The notes: generated by a model not told the origin, from the letters alone. Counted from the stretch's first letter, positions 37,099 to 44,128 are shown. The stretch: DNA of 64,000 nt from Terriglobia bacterium (GCA_020072965.1 JAIQFY010000005.1:248001-312000); one strand, 5' to 3'. Translations and numbers: made by a program.

Positions 37099-37605
37099 TT
37101 AGGCGCCTCGTTCCAGGAATACAGACATCATTAAGGGCGCGTGGCCACGACGATCAACAGCTTTGCAGTCCCCACAGGATTCTATTTCCAGCAGAGGTTT
37201 TCCTTCGCAGCGGGCACATTCACGGAGGATATCGACCATTCCGGAGAGTTCATCTTTGACCCCGGACAGTTCCTGGATCCTGCCATTGACGGCCCCCAGT
37301 TTGGACTCCAGCAACTTGATGAGGACGGCGACTTGTTCTTTCTTCTCGCGTGTGGGTGTGGACTTCTTGACGGTGAAGATCTCCTTAATTTCCTCCAGGG
37401 AGAGCGGCAGTGACTTCAAATAGTTGATGACTTCCAGTTTCTTGACATCCTCCCCCGAATATAGCCGATGTCCCCCCTTGCTATGGGATGCGGGAGCGAT
37501 CAGGCCGATTTCTTCGTAGTAGCGGAGCGTTCTCAGAGAGACATGCGCATTCCTCGCCAGGGCCCCGATCTTGATCAGATTATTTGTAGATCCCGCACTT
37601 GCCAT
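37099..37605 (-). CDS. MerR-family transcriptional regulator
   Basis: A 168-aa regulator. The winged helix-turn-helix is IGALARNAHVSLRTLRYYEEIGLI (residues 12-35), with GGHRLYSGEDVKKLEVINYLKSLPLSLEEIKEIF completing the DNA-binding domain. A coiled-coil dimer helix follows to about residue 130. A short C-terminal part holds four cysteines (CARCEG...ESCGDC), which could bind a metal or respond to redox; this layout differs from classical MerR and SoxR. SD AAGGA lies 6 bases before the ATG. It heads the usp-ald-oxidoreductase run and is preceded by a sigma-54-like promoter at 37749-37764. Its target could be this same operon. Confidence 0.88.
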   Translation of the reverse strand: MASAGSTNNLIKIGALARNAHVSLRTLRYYEEIGLIAPASHSKGGHRLYSGEDVKKLEVINYLKSLPLSLEEIKEIFTVKKSTPTREKKEQVAVLIKLLESKLGAVNGRIQELSGVKDELSGMVDILRECARCEGKPLLEIESCGDCKAVDRRGHAPLMMSVFLERGA

Positions 37606-37748
37606 ATTTGGTTCCTTTCTTCTCGGCTACCTGGATTTCAACGGGCGAATGTCGTCTCGCCTCCACTTGGATCAAACCTGCACTGAATTCATGTCTCAGG
37701 ACCCGCTCATTGATAAAGAGTTCGACATCTCTCCCTACAATGTTCTTG

Positions 37749-37764
37749 GGCAATTGCTTTTCCA
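37749..37764 (-). promoter_or_regulatory. Sigma-54-type -24/-12 promoter upstream of the merR-usp-ald run
   Basis: Minus strand: TGGAAA-AGCAA-TTGCC, with GG and GC exactly 10 bases apart as in the TGGCAC-N5-TTGCW consensus. TGG and TTGC match; the CAC part is AAA. It lies about 145 bases before the merR ATG, and the expected transcript start is near 37738. A TGTTGC-rich cluster 106-142 bases upstream and an enhancer-binding regulator gene beyond it support the call. Confidence 0.65.
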
Positions 37765-37869
37765 AACGAGTGAAGGAGCGTGTGGATATCACGAGGCCAA
37801 GAAGCCTTTTAGTTACAGCAGGGTGAGGGTATTTTGAAGCATGTGTATTAGAGGTGTGCTTGGCTTTTT

Positions 37870-37906
37870 TGTTGCATGCAACGCATATGTTGCGGCTTTT
37901 TGTTGC
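37870..37906. promoter_or_regulatory. Cluster of TGTTGC/GCAACG elements, candidate upstream activating sequence
   Basis: TGTTGC at 37870-37875, GCAACG-CATA-TGTTGC palindrome at 37878-37893 and TGTTGC at 37901-37906. The first two overlap in a 12-bp palindrome GTTGCATGCAAC (37871-37882). They sit 106-142 bases upstream of the -24 element, the usual distance for sigma-54 activator sites. Confidence 0.55.
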
Positions 37907-37921
37907 AGTTTTAAGGAGAAG

Positions 37922-39298
37922 TTATGGGGCAGAGATATTAAATTTCTTCATCTTACGCCACAAGGTCACACGATCAATTCCCAGCTCCCGGCTGGCCTTT
38001 GCCTTGTTCCAGCCCGCCTGTTGCAAGGCTGCAATGAGCTTTTCGCGGTCGTCCTTCACACCTTGCTCGGAGATCTGAAAGTGCTTGGACCCGAGACAGA
38101 TTTCAATGGGCAGAGAAATCGGCTCGATCGATCGACTGTGGGTCTTTACAAAGGCATGCTCTACGGCATTCTCAAGCTGACGGATATTTCCAGGCCAGTC
38201 ATAATCCATTATGATGTTGAGAGCCTCTTTGGTGATTCCCGCAATGTTCTTTCCGGTCTGCTCATTGAATTCGGAGATGAAATGATCGAGCAGCAAGGGG
38301 ATGTCTTCTTTGCGTTCACGAAGGGGCGGGATCGAAACCGGAATGACATTGAGCCGGTAAAACAGATCCTCCCGGAATTTAGACTCGTCCACCAACTGCT
38401 TCAGGTTTCGATTCGTGGCCGCAATTATGCGGACATCGACGTTGATCACTTTGGAATCCCCGACCCGTTCCACCTCACGTTCCTGCAAAACACGCAAAAG
38501 CTTCAATTGGATGTTCGGCGAGATGTCGCCGATTTCATCGAGAAAAATGGATCCCTGCTGCGCCAGTTCGAAGCGCCCGATCTTGTCCCGGTAGGCGCCT
38601 GTGAAGGCCCCCTTCACATGACCGAATAGTTCACTCTCAAGCAGGGTCTCGGCCAGGGCGGAACAGTTGACTTTCACGAATGGAAACTGAGAACGTCGGC
38701 TCTGGTGATGGATGGCGCGGGCAATCAATTCCTTGCCGGTCCCACTCTCTCCCAGGACTAATACGGTGGCGTCCGATTCCCCTACATCTTCAATGAGGGC
38801 GAAGGTCTCCTGCATGCGGTGGCTCTTCCCGATGATGCTGTGGAATTGATATCGCCCGATGAGCTCCTTCTTCAGGGTCATCAGCTCGCTGATATCTCGG
38901 AAGGTGACTACTATCCCCGCGATGCGGTCGCTGGCGTCGCGAAGGATGGCAGTGCTTATCCGCGCGATGCGAATCTCCCCATTCTTGCGCTCCAGGCGAA
39001 CCTCGGTGTTTTTTTCGGGGACTTGATTTTGCACCGTTGTAAACATTCCACAGGAAGAGTCGCACGCGGTGCAACGAAGGATGTGCCGGCAGGTCTGACC
39101 AATGGCTTCCTCAGCGGTGTACCCGGTAATCTCTTCGGCCGCCCGATTGAATCGGGTGATCTTGAAGTCGGAGTCGTAGGTCATCACACCGTCGCTGATA
39201 TTGTTGAGAATTGCCCCGAGGGTGTCGGCCTGGTCCCAGTATTCGCGGGGTTGAACCATCAACCCTTCACTAATTTGAATTAATTCGCTTTCGCTCAA
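37922..39298 (-). CDS. Sigma-54-dependent enhancer-binding regulator with Cys-rich PAS domain
   Basis: A 458-aa activator of the NtrC class. Residues about 24-145 are a PAS sensor with an inserted four-cysteine motif C70-x5-C76-x2-C79-x3-C83, a possible Fe-S or redox site. Residues about 150-390 are the AAA+ domain: Walker A GESGTGKE (183-190), the sigma-54 contact loop GAFTGA (230-235), Walker B IFLDE (251-255) and an arginine finger region LREDLFYRLN-like. Residues 416-455 are a Fis-type helix-turn-helix. There is no response-regulator receiver domain, so it senses directly. The start is TTG at 39298 or ATG at 39259 (AAGGG 3 bases upstream). Sigma-54-like promoters lie on both sides of the gene. 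Confidence 0.93.
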   Translation of the reverse strand: MSESELIQISEGLMVQPREYWDQADTLGAILNNISDGVMTYDSDFKITRFNRAAEEITGYTAEEAIGQTCRHILRCTACDSSCGMFTTVQNQVPEKNTEVRLERKNGEIRIARISTAILRDASDRIAGIVVTFRDISELMTLKKELIGRYQFHSIIGKSHRMQETFALIEDVGESDATVLVLGESGTGKELIARAIHHQSRRSQFPFVKVNCSALAETLLESELFGHVKGAFTGAYRDKIGRFELAQQGSIFLDEIGDISPNIQLKLLRVLQEREVERVGDSKVINVDVRIIAATNRNLKQLVDESKFREDLFYRLNVIPVSIPPLRERKEDIPLLLDHFISEFNEQTGKNIAGITKEALNIIMDYDWPGNIRQLENAVEHAFVKTHSRSIEPISLPIEICLGSKHFQISEQGVKDDREKLIAALQQAGWNKAKASRELGIDRVTLWRKMKKFNISAP

Positions 39299-39324
39299 TG
39301 GCTCGTCGCCTGTTCCTTGATCCC

Positions 39325-39339
39325 GATTCGGACCGAATC
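39325..39339. promoter_or_regulatory. Palindrome in the regulator gene leader
   Basis: GATTCGG-A-CCGAATC, perfect 7-bp arms, between the predicted -10 (39358) and the start codon. It may be an operator or a leader hairpin. Confidence 0.4.
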
Positions 39340-39357
39340 CCGACTAAACGTGTTTAC

Positions 39358-39391
39358 ATTATACCACATACCACAGAATGCAACACCTGTC
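39358..39391 (-). promoter_or_regulatory. Promoter of the sigma-54 regulator gene overlapped by an ATGCAACACCTGTC element
   Basis: Minus strand -10 TATAAT at 39358-39363; the -35 position (39381-39386 with a 17-base spacer) reads GTGTTG. That hexamer is part of the 14-mer ATGCAACACCTGTC (plus strand 39378-39391), which recurs inverted at 39471-39484. Overlap with the -35 suggests autorepression. Confidence 0.55.
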
Positions 39392-39470
39392 TTAAGAGAG
39401 TGCCTTGGTAAGGCCCTAATAGATACAATAGAAAAGGTTTTCTCGTCGAATAAAGACCTTAGGATTGGTT

Positions 39471-39484
39471 GACAAGTGTTGCAT
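39471..39484. promoter_or_regulatory. Inverted second copy of the 14-base element
   Basis: Plus strand GACAAGTGTTGCAT; its complement ATGCAACACTTGTC matches the 39378-39391 copy at 13 of 14 bases, in opposite orientation, about 80 bases away. Both lie in the 553-base divergent region 39299-39851, which has no gene. Confidence 0.6.
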
Positions 39485-39638
39485 GATTGAGGTGGAGACT
39501 GCGTGGGAGACCATGACTTACGATGTTGCCCGCCGATTGTCGGTGCTCTGGGACGCTGTTTTCACACCTGTTTGAATGGAGAAATGTGCTTGCGATGAAA
39601 CAAAGAGGCATGTTAGGTTGCGTCTCGTTCTGACAATT

Positions 39639-39652
39639 TGCAGTGTTGCAAT
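39639..39652. promoter_or_regulatory. Third GTGTTGCAA element, candidate activator site
   Basis: TGCAGTGTTGCAAT region: contains TTGCA-GTG-TTGCAA and the GTGTTGCA core shared with the 39471 element. It lies about 105 bases upstream of the sigma-54-like promoter at 39753. Confidence 0.45.
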
Positions 39653-39752
39653 GCTGGAACGGGAGTCCTTGGTATCAGGCGATTGGGAACTGCCATACCC
39701 AGGCAAGTTTTTAACGCCGGACCGTTGAGGTTCGGCTTGCACCTTACGTTCC

Positions 39753-39768
39753 TGGTAATTCTGTTGCA
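39753..39768 (+). promoter_or_regulatory. Sigma-54-type -24/-12 promoter upstream of the Dabb-cytochrome pair
   Basis: TGGTAA-TTCTG-TTGCA: correct GG-N10-GC spacing, perfect TTGCA at -12, and TGG plus A at -24. Predicted start near 39779, about 73 bases before the ATG at 39852. Confidence 0.7.
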
Positions 39769-39851
39769 GGGTCCTTGTCATTTGATTTCGACCGTTTGGT
39801 GTATGTCAGACAGTGGATGCGGAAACGCCTTCCGGAAGCGAGGTTACGGTT

Positions 39852-40145
39852 ATGATACGCCACATCGTGTTCTTCAAATATAAGACAGAGACCCCTCCAC
39901 AGCGGCGACAGAACTTCCTGCACATGCTTCAAGCCCTCCCAGAGCGGGTCCCCGGAATCATTACCTTTGAAGTGGGGGAAGATATTTTGCATATGCAGCG
40001 GTCGTTTGATGTCGCTATTGTCTTTACGTTCGCCGATCGAGCGGCATTGGAGGTCTATTCTGGTCATCCCGAACATGGCACTCTGGTCGAGGAATCACAT
40101 CGGATTAACGAGAAGGTCTGCTCCGTCGACTATGAAACAGGTTGA
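39852..40145 (+). CDS. Dabb (stress-responsive alpha/beta-barrel) domain protein
   Basis: A 97-aa dimeric alpha/beta-barrel domain. MIRHIVFFKYK at the N-terminus, VPGIITFEVGEDI and the histidine-containing SGHPEHGTLVEE are standard for the Dabb family. Members have varied or unknown activity. The ATG at 39852 has GAGGT 8 bases upstream and begins exactly at the family start; the frame extending to 39813 is not needed. It lies directly downstream of a sigma-54-like promoter and 48 bases before a cytochrome c gene, so the two probably form an operon under the divergent regulator. Confidence 0.87.
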   Translation: MIRHIVFFKYKTETPPQRRQNFLHMLQALPERVPGIITFEVGEDILHMQRSFDVAIVFTFADRAALEVYSGHPEHGTLVEESHRINEKVCSVDYETG

Positions 40146-40193
40146 AGGCTTGTTCGGCATGCCAGGTTATTATCTTTCCGGAGAAGGGATCAG

Positions 40194-40658
40194 ATGAGAA
40201 AAAGTCAGGTGATAGGGATTTTACTGCTTGTGGGAATCAGCACGGTATTCGTGGGGTTTTACGCTTATGGTCAGCGAGTTGAGAATGGTCAAGAAGATTC
40301 AGACCAGAAGACCGCAGGGGATCGAAGCGCCGGTAATCCAGTCAAACTGACCCCCAAATCCATCGAGGCGGGGAAGAAGGCTTTCCAGGACAAGTGTGAG
40401 GTTTGCCACGGTGAGAAGGCGGATGGCACCGGTGAAATGGCAACGATGCTGGATCCCAAGCCGGCGAACCTGACCGATCCCCGGAAGGTGGGGAAAATGA
40501 CCGATAAGGAAGTGTTTGACTTCATTACGCGGGGTAAGGATGCGATGCCAAAGTTTGCCGATCTGCCCGAGGAGGTTCGTTGGAATTTAGTAAACTTCGT
40601 ACGCTCCGTGGAAGCAAAGCGCGTTGAAGGGGGCAACGAATCCGGAAAGGGAAAGTGA
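40194..40658 (+). CDS. Exported or membrane-anchored mono-heme cytochrome c
   Basis: A 154-aa class I cytochrome c. The N-terminus is a basic residue plus a hydrophobic helix (residues 4-25, signal or anchor). A charged linker follows, then the heme site CEVCH at residues 68-72 in KKAFQDKCEVCHGEKADGTG. The probable axial methionine is in KDAMPKFADLP, and the final helix is VRWNLVNFVRSV. GGAGAAGG precedes the ATG by 6 bases. Linked with the Dabb gene, it suggests that the sigma-54 regulator adjusts respiratory electron transport. Confidence 0.92.
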   Translation: MRKSQVIGILLLVGISTVFVGFYAYGQRVENGQEDSDQKTAGDRSAGNPVKLTPKSIEAGKKAFQDKCEVCHGEKADGTGEMATMLDPKPANLTDPRKVGKMTDKEVFDFITRGKDAMPKFADLPEEVRWNLVNFVRSVEAKRVEGGNESGKGK

Positions 40659-40713
40659 CTCAAGCCTTAGGTCCAGAGATGGGCTGGGAATCGATCTCAC
40701 CGGGGGACTTTTT

Positions 40714-40744
40714 ATTGCGGATTTCGGATTGTGAATTGCGGATT
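40714..40744. repeat. Short direct repeat ATTGCGGATT
   Basis: Two exact 10-base copies at 40714-40723 and 40735-40744, with a related TTCGGATTG between, in the gap between the cytochrome and zip genes. Confidence 0.45.
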
Positions 40745-40808
40745 AAGCGTTGACTTCTGGAAACAAGGAAACAACCCGCTCGGGATTCATCGGGCCTCTC
40801 CCTCCCAC

Positions 40809-41543
40809 TTAGAGCCCGCCCTCTAACAGCCATTTCGTAAACGAGAAAAATATCACTCCCGCGAAGACCACCAGGGCCATTCGAAAGCCCGGTTCCTTAT
40901 TCACCTCTGGAATAAGGTCTGAGGCCGCCACATACAAAGCCACTCCCGCCGTGACCGGCAAGCCGTAATTCACCCAATGCCTGGTCATCGTCATCAAAAG
41001 CACGCCCAGCAGGGTCGACACGCCCAGCGAGATCGCAGCGATCATCGCAAAACGCTTGCTCCGGCCGGAGGAGAGCATGACGGAGGCCACGGTGAACCCT
41101 TCAGGGATCTTGTGTAGCAGCACGGCGACGAAAATCAACAGCCCCAGCGGTCGCGAGATGAGGAACCCCGAAGCGATTGACACACCGTCGAAAAAAGTGT
41201 GGATGATCAGTCCGAACAGCGAAGAGAGGCCGACGGCCGGATTCATGACCTCATGCGAATGAATTTCCTCCCCGAAGTGAAAGTGGGGAGTGATGGTGTG
41301 TTCAAAGAAATGGACCAGGAGATAACCTCCGAGGATCAAGAGGGCGGCGTGCGGACGCATCCGGCTGATGCTTTCAGGGATCATCTCCAGGGTGGCCACC
41401 GCCAGCATGTACCCGGATCCGAGCGCTACGAAATACTTCAGGAAACCCCGGTGCCAGTCGCGCTGGACGATGAGAAAACCGCCGAAGACGTTGGCCAGTG
41501 CTGCGACCAGTCCGTAAGCGAAGATGCTGAAAGTGAGTTCCAT
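40809..41543 (-). CDS. ZIP-family metal transporter
   Basis: A 244-aa inner-membrane protein with about 7-8 helices, importing a divalent metal such as zinc, iron or manganese. The metal-path residues are in helix IV (HTFFDGVSIASG, H115 and D119) and helix V (HKIPEGFTVAS, H144 and E148), the ZIP signature. A His-rich loop (HTITPHFHFGEEIHSHE, residues 82-98) lies between helices III and IV. It is nearer to the GufA/ZupT-like bacterial ZIPs than to eukaryotic ones by length. The gene lies 54 bases downstream of ychF on the same strand, so they may be co-transcribed. The metal used is not predictable. Confidence 0.92.
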   Translation of the reverse strand: MELTFSIFAYGLVAALANVFGGFLIVQRDWHRGFLKYFVALGSGYMLAVATLEMIPESISRMRPHAALLILGGYLLVHFFEHTITPHFHFGEEIHSHEVMNPAVGLSSLFGLIIHTFFDGVSIASGFLISRPLGLLIFVAVLLHKIPEGFTVASVMLSSGRSKRFAMIAAISLGVSTLLGVLLMTMTRHWVNYGLPVTAGVALYVAASDLIPEVNKEPGFRMALVVFAGVIFFSFTKWLLEGGL

Positions 41544-41597
41544 GGTGGTCAGAAGGAATGGTGCAGCGACAGGCCGTTCGAAAGCGAGGGACCATCG

Positions 41598-42692
41598 TCA
41601 GCCGCTGTGGCGAAAATGGACGATGTCCCCGTCGAGGACGACGTGCTCTTTCCCTTCCAGTCTTAAGAGCCCCTTCTCCCGGGCGGCGGGGAGACTGCCG
41701 CAGGCCAGGAGGTCCTCATAGCTGACGACTTCGGCCCGAATGAAATTCTTTTGAATATCGGAGTGAATGACGCCGGCCGCCTCCAGGGCGGTCGAGTTGC
41801 GAGGGATCGTCCAGGCACGACATTCATCCTCACCCACCGTAAAAAAGGAAATTAAATCCAGCAGTCGATAGGTGGCATGAATGATCCGTTCCAGCCCCGA
41901 CTCTTTCAAGCCGAAGTCCGCCAGAAAAACCTGCTGATCCTCAGGGGGGAGCTCAATCAACTCCGATTCAATCTTTCCGCAGACTGCTGTGACCGTCGTG
42001 TTCGGCTGGTGAGCGATCGTCTCCAGGCCAAACCGCGAGGGCGCTGCATCGATCGAGCTGCTGTCGCTGTCGCCCAGATTGATGCAATGGAGAATGGGTT
42101 TGGCGGAAAGAAACATGAAACCGCGCAGGCGCTTCTTTTCCTCTGCCGGGAATTCGAGTTGGCGCAACGGCGTTCCGGCTTCGAGGGTTGCTTTGCAACG
42201 CCGCAGGAGGTCCTGTTCGCGTTCCAGCTCCGGATTCTTGATTTTCTTCAGATCCTTTTCCAGGCGCTCGCATCGCTTTTCCACGATCCCGAGGTCGGCC
42301 AGCACCAGCTCCAGCTCTAGATTCTCGATGTCGCGCTTGGGATCGATTGAACCTTCGGAGAAGGGAATACCGGGGTCTTCGAAGGCCCGGACCACGTGCA
42401 ACAGGGCTTCGACATTGCGGAGGTCCACCAGGAACGCGGCCTCTTTTTCCTTTTTCTGATCTCCCTTCACAATTCCGGCGACATCCACGTATTCTACGGT
42501 CGCAAAAATGGTCCGCTTGGGCTGGTATTTCTGGGAGAGTTTTTCGAGGCGGGAGTCCGCGACCGTCGCGATTCCCAAATGCGCTTCCGCGCGGCCTCCG
42601 GAGAACTTGGAAGTCTCGACTTGGGCGTGTGTGAGAATTTTGAACAAGGTGGTCTTGCCCACCTGGGAAAAGCCAATGATGCCGGTTTTCAA
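41598..42692 (-). CDS. ychF: YchF-type P-loop ATPase/GTPase, divergent
   Basis: A 364-aa Obg-family nucleotide hydrolase of the YchF type, thought to bind ribosomes and to prefer ATP. The P-loop is GFSQVGKTT (residues 7-15), where most family members have a Gly-Leu-Pro-Asn-Val-Gly-Lys-Ser sequence. DVAGIVKG is the switch II region, followed by the coiled-coil helices LEKDLKKIKNPEL. The C-terminal TGS domain is VGEDECRAWTIPRNSTALEAAGVIHSDIQKNFIRAEV. The NxxE-like specificity element that gives YchF its ATP preference is not clear (CINLGDSD). The start is a TTG with GGAG 7 bases upstream. Length is normal, so this is divergence and not truncation. Confidence 0.85.
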   Translation of the reverse strand: MKTGIIGFSQVGKTTLFKILTHAQVETSKFSGGRAEAHLGIATVADSRLEKLSQKYQPKRTIFATVEYVDVAGIVKGDQKKEKEAAFLVDLRNVEALLHVVRAFEDPGIPFSEGSIDPKRDIENLELELVLADLGIVEKRCERLEKDLKKIKNPELEREQDLLRRCKATLEAGTPLRQLEFPAEEKKRLRGFMFLSAKPILHCINLGDSDSSSIDAAPSRFGLETIAHQPNTTVTAVCGKIESELIELPPEDQQVFLADFGLKESGLERIIHATYRLLDLISFFTVGEDECRAWTIPRNSTALEAAGVIHSDIQKNFIRAEVVSYEDLLACGSLPAAREKGLLRLEGKEHVVLDGDIVHFRHSG

Positions 42693-43162
42693 GTTAGGAC
42701 TCCGTAGGATCAGGGCTGGAAAAGCCGAAGCATCTTAGCATAATTCGCAGCGCCTATGAATCAGGGACCGGGAAAGATACGAGGCTGCAGCGAGAGGATC
42801 GCTCGGGCATCACCTTATGGTATGGCGTATCCTGCTCCTAAGCAGATGAATGACGACTTTGGATTGAGAAGGCCTCACTCATGTCGGCATTGAAAAAGAA
42901 GCCGATTTTGATGGATCAAGGCCCTTTTTAGAGTCAGGCACCGACATTCCCACTGTAATTCATACCGGGTTCAGGCCCATTAAAAAGACTGGTCTCCGGT
43001 GTGGGGCAGGCGTCCTCGCCTGCCTCACAGGCGCAGCACACTGCTATAAAGAGGCAGGCGAGGACGCCTGCCCCACACGAGCAGACCCCTGCTCTGTTAC
43101 TCAATCCGCATAAATCCTGTTTCGAGTGGTGAGGTGAGGCGCGCCGAAAAACGAAACCGATT
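42693..43162. other. Intergenic region containing a large palindrome
   Basis: No gene is seen. The region carries the perfect 28-bp inverted repeat at 42999-43078 described separately. Confidence 0.5.
42999..43078. repeat. Perfect 28-bp inverted repeat (REP-like palindrome)
   Basis: Left arm 42999-43026 begins GTGTGGGGCAGGCG and ends CTGCCTC. Right arm 43051-43078 is its exact complement, ending GCCTGCCCCACAC. The loop is 24 bases. No T-tract follows, so it is not a standard terminator. Exact arm identity suggests a recent or selected element, perhaps a dispersed repeat of this genome or a miniature mobile element. Confidence 0.85.
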
Positions 43163-43191
43163 TTGACGGAATACGTACTTTGTGGTACGAA
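43163..43191 (+). promoter_or_regulatory. Putative promoter for the TPM-NTase-LemA genes
   Basis: TTGACG (43163-43168), a 17-base spacer and TACGAA (43186-43191). Good -35, weak -10. About 140 bases before the first ATG. Confidence 0.4.
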
Positions 43192-43330
43192 GGAACTTCA
43201 TGCAGGAGGCCTTTTGGTTTCAATTCTGAAGTTGTGCGCCCGTTCATTTCGAACCCAACAGCCAGCCCGGATTCACAGGAGTGGCAACGCCAGGAGCACA
43301 GCCCGCTTTGAATTCGCGCAGAGCGGCGGC

Positions 43331-44128
43331 ATGAAATGGATCGTGAGGTTGTCGATTGTATTTCTACTTGTGGCGGGGCTTCTTGTCCCCGTCATCCAGT
43401 ACACCGCGCAGATTCCGCTCAAGCCCCAGGGATATGTCAGCGATTTTGCCAATATGCTCAGTCCATCCGCGCGGCAACAGATCGAACAACTGGCAGTACA
43501 GTTGGAGCGGGAACAGCGGACCGAGCTCGCAGTGGTAACAGTTCCCTCGATCGGCAATCGTGCCGTCCAGGACTATGCCATCGATCTCTTTGCACAATGG
43601 GGAATTGGGAAGAAGGGCGTGGACAACGGCCTTCTATTGCTGGTCGCCAAGAACGATCGGCAAATGTGGATCGAGGTGGGGTACGGCCTCGAGGACAAGG
43701 TCCCGGATGCCACCGCCTCCGAGATCTACCGCGTCATCCGCGACCGGTTTCGGCAAGGTGATTACGATGGCGGCATGATCACGGGCGTACAGATGCTGGC
43801 CTCGGCGGTGGGTGGGACTTTGAAGGTTCCACCTCCTCGCCGCTCGGGCACCCAGAGAAGCCGGGGAGGCTCGGGGCTGGGGATTTGGGTCCTTTTTGGA
43901 TTTCTCATTCTATTCGGATTGCTGAAATCGATTGGTCGCGCCGCGATGGGACGACCGGCCGTGCGCAGCGGGTCCTCGATTCCATGGTGGTTGATTTTCT
44001 TAATCGGCAGTGGTCGAGGCGGTGGAGGCAGTTCCTGGGGAGGTGGTGGTTTCTCAGGGGGAGGCGGCGGCTTCGGCGGATTTGGAGGAGGGATGAGCGG
44101 CGGCGGGGGCGCAGGGGGGGGCTGGTAG
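43331..44128 (+). CDS. TPM-domain (YgcG-type) membrane protein with glycine-rich tail
   Basis: A 265-aa protein. An N-terminal signal or anchor (MKWIVRLSIVFLLVAGLLVPVIQ) is followed by a TPM domain (GYVSDFANMLSPSARQQIEQLA through DRQMWIEVGYGLEDKVPD, about residues 35-160). Then come a second hydrophobic helix near residue 185-198 and a C-terminal tail of Gly/Ser repeats that runs to the last residues (GGGGFSGGGGGFGGFGGG). This is the standard YgcG layout; the extracytoplasmic domain faces outward. The domain is often found with LemA proteins, as here, two genes downstream. The ATG at 43331 starts the signal directly. Function is unknown, probably membrane or envelope quality control. Confidence 0.88.
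   Translation: MKWIVRLSIVFLLVAGLLVPVIQYTAQIPLKPQGYVSDFANMLSPSARQQIEQLAVQLEREQRTELAVVTVPSIGNRAVQDYAIDLFAQWGIGKKGVDNGLLLLVAKNDRQMWIEVGYGLEDKVPDATASEIYRVIRDRFRQGDYDGGMITGVQMLASAVGGTLKVPPPRRSGTQRSRGGSGLGIWVLFGFLILFGLLKSIGRAAMGRPAVRSGSSIPWWLIFLIGSGRGGGGSSWGGGGFSGGGGGFGGFGGGMSGGGGAGGGW

Noticed and set aside
42999-43078. CRISPR or terminator reading of the 28-bp palindrome
   Set aside because: Only one inverted pair, no spaced direct repeats, no T-tract.
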